Part shown: positions 25,298 to 33,269 of the stretch, one piece after another
How positions within the stretch are numbered: the stretch's first letter is position 1
Layout: each line of letters opens with the position of its first letter
Source: Gammaproteobacteria bacterium 50_400_T64
Lineage (GTDB): Bacteria > Pseudomonadota > Gammaproteobacteria > Pseudomonadales > Porticoccaceae
NCBI GenBank assembly: GCA_002162755.1
Contig: MAAS01000011.1
Span: 23,648-87,647 of the forward strand
Length of the DNA: 64,000 nt
Direction: 5' to 3'
Notes under the pieces: model-generated
What the model was told of the DNA's origin: nothing
Database searches by the model: none
The model's input: only the letters and a program-made list of their open reading frames with translations
Program-made: the position numbers and the translations under genes

Positions 25298-26068
25298 ATG
25301 AATGACGATCTCTCTTTTCAGCAGCGTTCGCTCTTCCAGCAGGGCTACCAGCACTACACCAGCGAGGAGCTACAACAAATGCAGTGGGGCTTGCGCTTTA
25401 CGCCCACCGCCTGCACCTCAATGACAGTTGCCGCCCTCATCTACCAGCTGCCCTGGCTGGCTTATGCTGTTTCATGCCTGGGCCTGCTCGCCTTTTTATT
25501 ACCCTCCGCCCACCCTATGGATCTGCTTTACAACCATATTGTGCGCAAGCCCTTCAAGGCCATCGCCCTGCCCGCCAACCCACTGCAAAGACGTTTAGCC
25601 TGTCTTTCTGCAGGTGTGCTTAACTTTTTTGTCGCGACGTTTTTCCTCCTCGGCTGGACTAACACTGCCCTGGCCATTGGCGCGATGCTGGTTGTCTTGC
25701 AGGTCATTGTGATTACCACCCACTTCTGTTTTTTGTCGTGGATCTACGAACTCTTTATGCGCGCCCTGCATAAATGGCAACTGCCCCTCAGCCCAGAGGA
25801 GGCCAGCGAGCACCTGAAACAGGGCGCCGTGCTTGTCGATGTACGCAGCCCGGTTGAGTTTTCTAAGGCCCATCTGCCCAATGCCATCAATATTCCGGTT
25901 GACGATATCGACACGCAAAGTGAACAACTGCGTGGTAAAACTATTCTGCTCTACTGCGCCAGCGGTATGCGCAGTCAAATTGCTCTTGGCAAGCTGCAAG
26001 GGCTGGAATTCCCGCAGGTTTACGATGCCGGTGAAATGAAACAGCTCGAAGCTCTGGCCAGCACATAG
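25298..26068 (+). CDS. Membrane-anchored rhodanese: DUF4395-like membrane domain fused to a rhodanese domain
   Basis: 256 residues. Residues of about 25-155 hold four hydrophobic segments in two pairs, with LPSAHPMDLLYNHIVRKPF between them, as in DUF4395-type membrane proteins. Residues 160-256 are a rhodanese domain with VLVDVRSPVEFSKAHLPNAI and the loop CASGMRS, catalytic Cys 220. Membrane-tethered rhodaneses may receive sulfane sulfur entering the cell, for example from the YeeE/YedE transporter encoded nearby; this link is inference. A terminator follows 17 bp after the stop, ending the first sulfur transcription unit. Confidence 0.83.
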   Translation: MNDDLSFQQRSLFQQGYQHYTSEELQQMQWGLRFTPTACTSMTVAALIYQLPWLAYAVSCLGLLAFLLPSAHPMDLLYNHIVRKPFKAIALPANPLQRRLACLSAGVLNFFVATFFLLGWTNTALAIGAMLVVLQVIVITTHFCFLSWIYELFMRALHKWQLPLSPEEASEHLKQGAVLVDVRSPVEFSKAHLPNAINIPVDDIDTQSEQLRGKTILLYCASGMRSQIALGKLQGLEFPQVYDAGEMKQLEALAST

Positions 26069-26084
26069 ACCTGTAAACCGGGTC

Positions 26085-26113
26085 AAAAGCCCGCCTACAT
26101 GGCAGGCTTTTTT
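26085..26113 (+). terminator. Intrinsic terminator after the membrane rhodanese gene
   Basis: AAAAGCCCGCC and GGCAGGCTTTT pair with one internal mismatch over a five-base loop, followed by T6. It separates the exporter/rhodanese unit from the persulfide dioxygenase promoter. Confidence 0.88.
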
Positions 26114-26178
26114 CTGATTAGCCCTATTCAGAGCATCTATTAAAAGCGGTTAATATATTAGAATATTATACTTTAACT

Positions 26179-26207
26179 ATTGCTAATATATGAAATACTA
26201 ATACAAT
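26179..26207 (+). promoter_or_regulatory. Promoter and likely BigR operator for the persulfide dioxygenase unit
   Basis: ATTGCTAA-N11-CTAATACAAT, the same block as upstream of the exporter gene. It contains TTGCTA, a 16-base spacer and TACAAT. The flanking sequence (TTAATATATTAG and TAATATATGAAATA) is AT-rich and partly palindromic. The coding start is 30 bases downstream. Confidence 0.6.
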
Positions 26208-26236
26208 GGGATCTCAATCAACACGAGGTCAACATC

Positions 26237-27088
26237 ATGGAAGTTAAAACGTATTTCGACCAGCCCACTGCAACCTTCACCCATCTGGTTTGGGATGGCA
26301 GTTCTAAGCAGGCCGCTATTATTGACCCGGTACTCGACTACAACCATCGCTCGGGTAAAACCGGCACTCAGGCTGCCGATGCTGTTATTGCTGACCTCAA
26401 GCAACTTGGCCTCAGCCTCAACTATATTCTGGAAACCCATGCCCACGCAGACCACTTGAGTTCGGCCCCCTACATTAAAGAACAGTGTGGTGGACAAACT
26501 GGCATCGGTGCCAACGTACCGATCGTGCAGGACGTTTTCAAAGGCGTCTTTAATATGACCGACTTCGCCACCGATGGCAGCCAGTTCGATTTACTGTTGA
26601 GTGAAGGCGATAATCTTGAGCTTGGCGATTTGAGTATTAAGGTACTGGAGACTCCCGGGCACACCCCCGCCTGCCTGTCTTACCAGATTGGCAATGCCAT
26701 TTTCATCGGCGATACTTTCCTGGCACCCCGCTACGGTACGGCCCGCGCTGACTTCCCCGGTGGCGATGCCAGCACCCTTTATCAGTCGCTGGAGCGTATT
26801 CTCTCTTTCCCCGACGAGACGCGCCTCTATCTTTGCCATGACTATCCCGAAGCGGGCAATGACCCACAGTACCTTTGTACCGTTGCCGACCAGCGCAATA
26901 ACATTCATGTACAGGGTTCAGGTGCCGATGACTTTATTAAGCTGCGTAAAGAACGTGATGCAAACCTTGAAATGCCGGTGCTGATTTTGCCCGCCATTCA
27001 AGTTAACATCTGCGCCGGCCAGCTTCCAGAACCTGAAGATAACGGCGTTGCTTACCTGAAAATCCCGTTGAATCAGATCGAAAAGTAA
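26237..27088 (+). CDS. blh: Persulfide dioxygenase (ETHE1/Blh-like metallo-beta-lactamase fold)
   Basis: 283 residues. Oxidises glutathione persulfide to sulfite using molecular oxygen and a mononuclear iron. The metal motif reads ETHAHADHLS with H68, H70, D72 and H73. The remaining fold markers are TPGHTPACLSY, GDTFLAPRYGTARADFPGG (bridging Asp) and LCHDYP (late His). This matches the Blh protein of the BigR regulon better than glyoxalase II or lactamases, because of the single-iron ETHE1 pattern and the gene context. The GAGG ribosome site supports ATG 26237. The YeeE/YedE pair follows after 44 bp. Confidence 0.9.
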   Translation: MEVKTYFDQPTATFTHLVWDGSSKQAAIIDPVLDYNHRSGKTGTQAADAVIADLKQLGLSLNYILETHAHADHLSSAPYIKEQCGGQTGIGANVPIVQDVFKGVFNMTDFATDGSQFDLLLSEGDNLELGDLSIKVLETPGHTPACLSYQIGNAIFIGDTFLAPRYGTARADFPGGDASTLYQSLERILSFPDETRLYLCHDYPEAGNDPQYLCTVADQRNNIHVQGSGADDFIKLRKERDANLEMPVLILPAIQVNICAGQLPEPEDNGVAYLKIPLNQIEK

Positions 27089-27132
27089 GTATTTTCTCAA
27101 CATTTATTCGCTAAAAAGGAGACGGACAAAAA

Positions 27133-27552
27133 ATGCACCCATTTGTACTAGCACTCATTGGCGGGGGGCTTGTTGGCCTCGCCGCCGTCATGATGATGGG
27201 GTTAAAAGGCCGCATCGCTGGCGTCAGCGGCATACTATCGGGCGCATTTACAGACAGCAGCGGTGAGCGCCTATGGCGTATCTTGTTTGTCCTAGGCATT
27301 GCCATTGGCGGTGCTATTCCCGAATTGATCTCGGATAGCTTTGTCCCCCCCGCGCCTGATACCAGTACTTTGCTCGTCATCATCGGTGGCTTGACCGTTG
27401 GCCTGGGCACAGGACTGGGTAGCGGCTGTACCAGCGGTCATGGCATTTGCGGCATTTCGCGCCTGTCACCCCGCTCTATGGTTGCCACCTGTACATTTAT
27501 GGCCGCAGGCTTTATTTGTGTCTTTTTACTCAAACACGTATTTGGAGGCTAG
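27133..27552 (+). CDS. YeeE/YedE family (TsuA-like) sulfur transporter subunit, half 1
   Basis: 139 residues with about four membrane helices. The family cysteine motif is GLGSGCTSGHGICG, with C99 and C106. Full-length YeeE/TsuA proteins import thiosulfate, relaying it between conserved cysteines; here the transporter is encoded as two half-size proteins in adjacent genes. This first half has the GLKGRIAGVSGILSGAF helix typical of the N-terminal half. Ribosome site AAAAGGAGA. In BigR-type operons this pair is predicted to move sulfane sulfur compounds across the inner membrane; direction and substrate are inferred. Confidence 0.87.
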   Translation: MHPFVLALIGGGLVGLAAVMMMGLKGRIAGVSGILSGAFTDSSGERLWRILFVLGIAIGGAIPELISDSFVPPAPDTSTLLVIIGGLTVGLGTGLGSGCTSGHGICGISRLSPRSMVATCTFMAAGFICVFLLKHVFGG

Positions 27553-27556
27553 GCTT

Positions 27557-27988
27557 ATGCCCTTACAGAAAAAATACAGACTACTGGCATCATTAGCCTC
27601 GGGCATCGTTTTTGGCCTCGGCATGGCAATATCAGGCATGACCAATACTGACCGAGTGCAAGGCTTTCTTGACCTCGCTGGCGCATGGGACCCAACACTC
27701 GCCTTTGTTATGGCCGGCGGCATGATGGTCACCTTTATTGGCTATAAATTTATTTTGAAAAACCCCGCGCCACTGTTGGCCGATATGTTCCACGTTCCCA
27801 CCAAAACCGATATCGACAAACCACTGCTGGTAGGTGCCATCCTTTTTGGCGCAGGTTGGGGCCTTGTGGGTTATTGCCCTGGCCCTGCCATTGCCGGCAT
27901 AAGCTATGGTTATCTGGCAACGTTGATATTTGTACCCACAATGATCATTGGCATGCTACTCGCCAAACCGGTTAGCAAGATTTTCTAG
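27557..27988 (+). CDS. YeeE/YedE family (DUF6691-like) sulfur transporter subunit, half 2
   Basis: 143 residues with about four membrane helices. It carries GIVFGLGMAISGMTN near 16-30 and the second conserved cysteine motif GYCPGPAIAG, C107. The ATG at 27557 follows GGAGG at the end of the first half-gene, four bases after its stop codon, so the two halves are made together. The strong terminator 28 bp downstream closes the operon. Confidence 0.87.
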   Translation: MPLQKKYRLLASLASGIVFGLGMAISGMTNTDRVQGFLDLAGAWDPTLAFVMAGGMMVTFIGYKFILKNPAPLLADMFHVPTKTDIDKPLLVGAILFGAGWGLVGYCPGPAIAGISYGYLATLIFVPTMIIGMLLAKPVSKIF

Positions 27989-28016
27989 TTTTACCGCCAT
28001 CCAGCCGATGGTTTAA

Positions 28017-28049
28017 CCGGAGATTGTTATGCAGTCTCCGGCTTTTTTT
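28017..28049 (+). terminator. Intrinsic terminator closing the persulfide dioxygenase operon
   Basis: CCGGAGA/TCTCCGG stem with an 11-base loop followed by C and T7. The gap from here to 28303 has no gene; it contains the boxes CAGTCGCCT and GCCGACAG twice (28103-28134 and 28199-28225), meaning unknown. Confidence 0.9.
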
Positions 28050-28303
28050 CAAAAACCCGCAACATATATTCTGATGATGCAGCTGAAACTTGCGGCACTC
28101 ATCAGTCGCCTTGGCAGAAAAGAGACGCCGACAGAGATGTAGGGAAAACTTACGTTTGACGAATATAAAATATTACTGGAAGCGACTTACAACGTTAGCA
28201 GTCGCCTCCAGTTTAATGCCGACAGCACAGGTTCGTAAAACATAACAAAATCCAGTGCTGGCCATCACTACAGGCCAAAAAGGCAGCCTCTTCTTTATTT
28301 ATT

Positions 28304-29287
28304 TTAGTGCAGGGCAATAATTCTCAATGGCGTCCCTGTCGCCCCTTTAAATTTAGTGGGCAACATAATCACCGTAGTTTGATAAAGCTTCTGGGCAGCA
28401 AGCTCATCAGATTTTACGTTCTCAATAATATAGATACCCTGTTTAACCAGCAGGTGCTGATGCACAGGGAATATCACTTTTGGATCTTCACCCGGGGTGA
28501 CTTCCAATGCCATATTGTCTGCGCCAATCGCAACAACACTCTTTGATGCCAGCCACTTTGACGCTTCTATACCAATACCCGGGCCAGTGTGCGCATAGTG
28601 CTGCGGCTTGGCAGTAAAGTTTTTACCCCAGCCGGTGTGGACAAATACAATGGCACCCTTGGGTATAGTTGTGCCCTGTTTCTTTAGTGCGCCCTGCAAA
28701 TCTGCGGCGGTAATGGCATAACCGGGTTCGAGGTTATCGACACCCTTATAAGCAGCGACATCAATAAGAATGCCGGTAGCGATAAAAGGCGGCGACTTGT
28801 CGATGCCATTATGATTTAAACCAATGTCGGAGGCCGCATCTTCTCGATCAAGACCGTTGTACAGTTCTGCAGCAATAGTGACATGCCCCAACGCGTCGAT
28901 GTGAGTACTGACGTGGGTGGTCATTTCAATACGCTCAAGATAAAAGCCGACCTCGTTAGTGGCACCCGCATTATCACGTAAGAATTTCTCCATGTTTTTT
29001 GAAGTACGCGCTAGCGTTATAACGTAGGGTGTTTGAATCGGATTGATATAGGGCGCGCCCACCGCCACGTCATGGGAAAGCTCAATAATTTTACCGCTTT
29101 CAACGGCAGCCAAAGCCGCTTTAATGCTATTAGCGGTCATCAAGTTACCGGCACCAAGCACATCATCTTTACCCCAGCTCCAATTGTTTTCCCCCAGGTC
29201 AACATCTGCTGTAACAGCCTGGCTCGATAGAACAAGACCAGCCGCCATGGTGGAAGACAATAAAAAAGATCTTAATTTAGTTTTCAT
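28304..29287 (-). CDS. Secreted cyclase-family (KynB/isatin hydrolase-like) metal-dependent hydrolase
   Basis: 327 residues. A signal peptide ends near residue 27 (SQAVTAD), so it is periplasmic or secreted. The PF04199 cyclase fold shows the metal-binding signature HVSTHIDALGH near 127-137 and further family segments IELSHDVAVGAPY, VFVHTGWGKNF, HTGPGIGIEASKWL and GADNMALE. Members hydrolyse amide or lactam-type bonds in compounds such as N-formylkynurenine or isatin. With an exported enzyme of this length the true substrate is open. It lies downstream of a secreted TPR protein on the same strand with an 88-bp gap. Confidence 0.85.
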   Translation of the reverse strand: MKTKLRSFLLSSTMAAGLVLSSQAVTADVDLGENNWSWGKDDVLGAGNLMTANSIKAALAAVESGKIIELSHDVAVGAPYINPIQTPYVITLARTSKNMEKFLRDNAGATNEVGFYLERIEMTTHVSTHIDALGHVTIAAELYNGLDREDAASDIGLNHNGIDKSPPFIATGILIDVAAYKGVDNLEPGYAITAADLQGALKKQGTTIPKGAIVFVHTGWGKNFTAKPQHYAHTGPGIGIEASKWLASKSVVAIGADNMALEVTPGEDPKVIFPVHQHLLVKQGIYIIENVKSDELAAQKLYQTTVIMLPTKFKGATGTPLRIIALH

Positions 29288-29375
29288 AATATTCGACTCT
29301 ACAGGTTAAATTTATACGCCAGCTTCACGCGGACATCATTGAATTAAAAATCATTCTTGAAAATTATTTAAGACT

Positions 29376-31031
29376 CTATAAATGAGAACGTTTTAGCGCA
29401 GTATCAGCATTACGCCAATAGTCTTTAAATTGACGTTCAAGTAATTTTGCTTCTTCTACTTTACCCTGAGCCTGCACAGCCTGATAAAGGCCGAACGTTG
29501 CCCAGCCACTTTTCTGATTCCATTCAAGGTCTTTACGATAAACAACTTCAGCATCTTCCGCCCGGTTTGCCAACAATAAGACGGCCCCTAAATAGAGACG
29601 CATCGACTGGGGCCAGTCTGGTGGCTCTATGTAGCTATTTTCATCTTCCAACTGCACAGCCTGGGTAAAGGCCTCAATAGCGCCGTCAAAATCGCCTTGC
29701 GCTTCACGAAGTTCACCGAGTAAACCCTGACTTGCCAGGCTCAATAAATGCGAGGCCGATGTCGGCATTACCCCACTATCATCAACGCCTTTTGCCTTTA
29801 TTTGCTGACGCAGGTTTTTAAGTTCTGCTTCAGCTTTAGTAAGTTGTCCTGTCGCAATCAGGGCGCTGCCTTTGACATAACTGCGCATGCCTTTTAGAAA
29901 AGGCGTTGACTGATCAGTTTTCTTAGCGCTTAAAATAACATCCCATTTGCCAAATATTTTCTCCACCATCCAACGCTGAAAAACCTGCTTTTGACCACGA
30001 CTGGTCATCAACTTGTCGCTGGAATTTTTAGCACCCTCTTTAGCGGCACGAGAGGCCTCCGCGTAATTACCCTGCAAAGTATTGGCAAAGCGAACGAAGT
30101 CGAGGGCATGGGGCTTATGGATTTTATGGGAGAGAGGATAGGTGCCGATAACAGGGAAGTTGGTATCTCCCCAGATTTTTGCAAACTGCTGATCAACGAT
30201 TTGCGAACGAATATTCGTACGCGCCGCTTTTTCATACTCACCCACCCGCAAATAAATATGCCCCGGCATGTGCACCATGTGCCCGGCAATCGGCGCGATG
30301 GCCTCGAGTTTTTGCGCCGAGGGCAAAGCCAGTTCAGGCTGAGTCGAACCCTCCATTAAATGAATATATAAATGGTTAGCGCCGGGGTGATCATGCTCCG
30401 AAGCCATCGCCGCTTCAAAGGCGGCTTTAGCCACAGCGGTGCCGGGCTTGGCCGAGCCATCCGCCTGCCAGTAATCCCAGCGCGTGGTGTTCATGTAGGC
30501 TTCACCGAACAGCGTGGCAATATCAGCATCATCGGGATATTTCTTGTGCAGCCGGCCCATGGCATCTAAAAAGGCAAAGTCGCGCTTAACCCGATCAGGA
30601 ATGGACGGCTTATCGTAGAGCACAAATAACGCATCGATAAATTCCCGTTCCTGCTGCGTGCCATTACCCGCTAATTCTCGAGCCTTGAGGATCGCAGTAA
30701 GGCCAGTACCTTGAGGATCATCGGGCATCTTCATGTAACGACTATTCGGATTTGGCCCGGCAGCATGCGCGAGGCCAAAATACGGCATGGGACTTTTGGG
30801 ATCGAGGCGAGACGCTTCCTGATAAGAAGCCATGGCTTCAGGAAAATAAAAACTCCAAGCCAGTCGCAAGCCTTGATCAAAAAATGCCTGAGCCTGTTTC
30901 GAGTCGGTAGAAATAGTACGGCTATAAGTACCAGAACCGGGTACCAGTACGGCAAGCGCAGCCTCTTCGCTCGCCACGGCAGTGACAGGACTCAGTAGTG
31001 CGGCCACGAGCAGCAGGAATAAAAATCTCAT
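29376..31031 (-). CDS. Secreted tetratricopeptide-repeat protein, function unknown
   Basis: 551 residues. Signal peptide MRFLFLLLVAALLSPVTAVA. The mature protein carries scattered TPR-like helix pairs: near residue 45-85 (FFDQGLRLAWSFYFPEAMAS), and a C-terminal group near 400-540 (LRQQIKAKGVDD; GLLGELREAQGDFDGAIEAF; VYRKDLEWNQKSGWATFGLY). A middle segment contains the His-rich GHMVHMPGHIYLRVGEYEKA and NHLYIHLMEGS, seen in a group of exported TPR proteins of proteobacteria and acidobacteria; these His residues could bind metal, but this is inference. Start at ATG 31031 with GGAGAA upstream. Confidence 0.78.
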   Translation of the reverse strand: MRFLFLLLVAALLSPVTAVASEEAALAVLVPGSGTYSRTISTDSKQAQAFFDQGLRLAWSFYFPEAMASYQEASRLDPKSPMPYFGLAHAAGPNPNSRYMKMPDDPQGTGLTAILKARELAGNGTQQEREFIDALFVLYDKPSIPDRVKRDFAFLDAMGRLHKKYPDDADIATLFGEAYMNTTRWDYWQADGSAKPGTAVAKAAFEAAMASEHDHPGANHLYIHLMEGSTQPELALPSAQKLEAIAPIAGHMVHMPGHIYLRVGEYEKAARTNIRSQIVDQQFAKIWGDTNFPVIGTYPLSHKIHKPHALDFVRFANTLQGNYAEASRAAKEGAKNSSDKLMTSRGQKQVFQRWMVEKIFGKWDVILSAKKTDQSTPFLKGMRSYVKGSALIATGQLTKAEAELKNLRQQIKAKGVDDSGVMPTSASHLLSLASQGLLGELREAQGDFDGAIEAFTQAVQLEDENSYIEPPDWPQSMRLYLGAVLLLANRAEDAEVVYRKDLEWNQKSGWATFGLYQAVQAQGKVEEAKLLERQFKDYWRNADTALKRSHL

Positions 31032-31289
31032 AGGGTTCTCCGATAATTAAACATAAGACGATGAAATTACAGCGTAGTTATTTTTGTTTATTTAAAAGTA
31101 CCGCCGGGAGTAAATAACGTATCGCTAAACTTACTCGCTCTACGGTTTTGCCTGTCACATCGATTTAGCATCGACCTGTAAAAGCACTTAGAGCAAAGCA
31201 CAAAACACCTTAACCAGCAGCGGCAAAGATGATAGCATCAAAATACATCAATATAATAAAGCCGAAAAATAACTATCAGGATATGAAGT

Positions 31290-32447
31290 ATGAGCACCCA
31301 CCCCGTCGTTGCCGCCGCCACCGCATTACAGCCACTCATTACTGAATACTGCCTTGAATCAGAGGAAACGTCCCGCCTCAACCCCGCCGTTGTCGACGCG
31401 GCAGGTAAAGCAGGTCTGTTCCGACTCTACGCCCCAACAGAAGTTGGCGGCCTGGAAGTTAAACCGGTTGATGCGTTTAAAGCCATCGAAGCGGTGAGTG
31501 CGGCAGACCCCGCTCTTTCCTGGTATATCGTTAACTCTGTGCCCGCCTGCCTTGCCACTGCTGGCCTGCCCGAGCAAGAACGCAACGCGCTGTTTGCCGA
31601 GCCCGATAAAAACTTTGGTTTCTCCGCCGTGGTGGGTGGTCGCGCAGTACCCGAAGGGGATGGCTATCGCTTGAGCGGTTCGTGGCCCGTCGTCACCGGT
31701 TGTGTCGACTCACGCTGGTGCGCACTGCTTGGCATGGTCGTCGATGGTGACGCACCACGCCAGGTTGACGGCAAGCCCGACGCGCGGATTTTTTTAGTGC
31801 CCACCGATAAGCTAGAGATATTCCCCACCTGGAAAAACTCAGCCGTAATGCGCGGTACAGGCAGTAATGAAGCCCACGCCACTGACATTTTCATCCCGGA
31901 GAATTTCGCTTACAAACCCAGTACCGAACCCGTCTTTAAACGCCCCCACTACACCTACCCAGCTCAGGTTCACAGCATGCCCCTGTTTGCCGCCGTTGTT
32001 ATCGGCGTATTAAGCTCTGCTCTGGATAGCGCCACCGAGGAAATTGCCAACAAAATATCCGGTATATCCGGGCAGTCACAACGCGAACAACCCGCCAGCC
32101 AGGAGCTTATTTCAGAGAGCAACGCCATGCTTCGCGCCATTCGTTACGGTTGTTTGGAAGCCATGGGGAGGAGCTGGGAGCTCGCTAGTAAAGGTGAAGA
32201 AATCCCCCTTAAACTTCGCGCCGAAGTGTACTCATCCTGTTTTCTCGCCGCCGACCTCGGCCGGGAAATGATCAGCAAACTCTACGCCAAAGGTACCCGC
32301 GCCGCCTTTATGCAAGGCCACCCACTGGAGCGCGCGCTGCGTAATATTCATGCCATTGTTGGTGCCATCGATGCACGCCGCGCAGGCTTCCAGTATTCAG
32401 CGGGACGCGTACTATTGGGCGGCGAACCCATGGACCCCGGCTTCTAA
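31290..32447 (+). CDS. Acyl-CoA dehydrogenase-fold flavin monooxygenase-like protein
   Basis: 385 residues. Acyl-CoA dehydrogenase superfamily, of the two-component monooxygenase branch (HsaA/HpaB/DszC-like): GLFRLYAPTEVGGLEV near 40-55, GRAVPEGDGYRLSGSWPVVTG near the flavin site (first part at 113-130), and a C-terminal helical domain of type 2. The usual acyl-CoA dehydrogenase catalytic Glu region is not evident, which fits the hydroxylase branch. A flavin reductase partner is not encoded nearby. The alpha/beta hydrolase gene follows 17 bp downstream, so the pair may act in the same degradation step, for example hydroxylation then hydrolysis of an aromatic or cyclic compound. Confidence 0.8.
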   Translation: MSTHPVVAAATALQPLITEYCLESEETSRLNPAVVDAAGKAGLFRLYAPTEVGGLEVKPVDAFKAIEAVSAADPALSWYIVNSVPACLATAGLPEQERNALFAEPDKNFGFSAVVGGRAVPEGDGYRLSGSWPVVTGCVDSRWCALLGMVVDGDAPRQVDGKPDARIFLVPTDKLEIFPTWKNSAVMRGTGSNEAHATDIFIPENFAYKPSTEPVFKRPHYTYPAQVHSMPLFAAVVIGVLSSALDSATEEIANKISGISGQSQREQPASQELISESNAMLRAIRYGCLEAMGRSWELASKGEEIPLKLRAEVYSSCFLAADLGREMISKLYAKGTRAAFMQGHPLERALRNIHAIVGAIDARRAGFQYSAGRVLLGGEPMDPGF

Positions 32448-32464
32448 GCCTCGGCAATCACCCT

Positions 32465-33253
32465 ATGAAATCACAGGAACAACGAATAACAGCAGCGGGC
32501 CACCGCATTAATACCCTGCTGCTGGGTGAGCCATCGGCCGACAAACCCACACTCATATTCCTGCACGGTGGTCTCGACTGTATCGGCATGTGGCGCAAGT
32601 TTCCCCACCAGCTGTGTGAAGCTAGTGGACTTGCCGGTATTGTTTACGACCGCTGGGGTCACGGTAAATCTGATCCGCTTGTACTGCCCCGCCCCGGCGA
32701 CCCAAGGGAGGACGAAGCAGGCCAGCCCATAAGTGACATCATTCAGCACTTTGCTTTAAACAAAGTCATTCTCGTCGGCCATAGCTTTGGCGGCGCTGTG
32801 GCTTTAATTGCAGGGAGTAAACACCCGGAGAATATCTGCGGAATAATATCTATCGTGCCGCAATTAATTATGCACGCCGATGCTATGGAAGGGCTCAAGT
32901 TAGTTGAAGATGCTTTTTACAAAGGTCGCCTGCGTGAAAAGCTACTGCCCTTTCACGGCGATAAAACAGATACGCTGTTTAAAAACTGGGCCAGCATGGC
33001 ACTGAAAAAAACCGTGCCTGAAAAGCCCTACGCAACCTCACTAGAAGAGATTACCTGCCCGGTACTCGCCATCTTTGGCGAGCAAGATAACTACGGTTAT
33101 GAGCCCAACCTGGCATTGATGACTGAGCGAATGAGCAGCCCGTTAGAAGTGTTTAAAATGGAGGAGGCTGCTCACTATCCCCACCTGGAAAAACCTGAGC
33201 CGCTTATTGCTAAAGCCTGTGCCTTTATTACTGAACAGGTGTTGTCACTTTAA
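32465..33253 (+). CDS. Alpha/beta hydrolase
   Basis: 262 residues. The catalytic triad is visible: nucleophile Ser in VGHSFGGAV near 102, acid in FGEQDNYG near 205 and His in EAAHYPHLEKPE near 238. The oxyanion region FLHGGLDCIGMWRKFP near 31-46 fits esterases, haloperoxidase-like enzymes or C-C hydrolases. Substrate is unknown. The close spacing to the monooxygenase-like gene suggests a two-gene operon; its end is convergent with an AT-rich orphan gene 16 bp away. Confidence 0.85.
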   Translation: MKSQEQRITAAGHRINTLLLGEPSADKPTLIFLHGGLDCIGMWRKFPHQLCEASGLAGIVYDRWGHGKSDPLVLPRPGDPREDEAGQPISDIIQHFALNKVILVGHSFGGAVALIAGSKHPENICGIISIVPQLIMHADAMEGLKLVEDAFYKGRLREKLLPFHGDKTDTLFKNWASMALKKTVPEKPYATSLEEITCPVLAIFGEQDNYGYEPNLALMTERMSSPLEVFKMEEAAHYPHLEKPEPLIAKACAFITEQVLSL

Positions 33254-33269
33254 GAAACCACTGGGCTCA

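Noticed and set aside
25595..26086. Long minus-strand reading frame of 163 codons opposite the membrane rhodanese gene
   Set aside because: It is the mirror of a strongly supported rhodanese coding frame; the same applies to the other long antisense frames in the window, such as 10378-10731 and 63321-63803.
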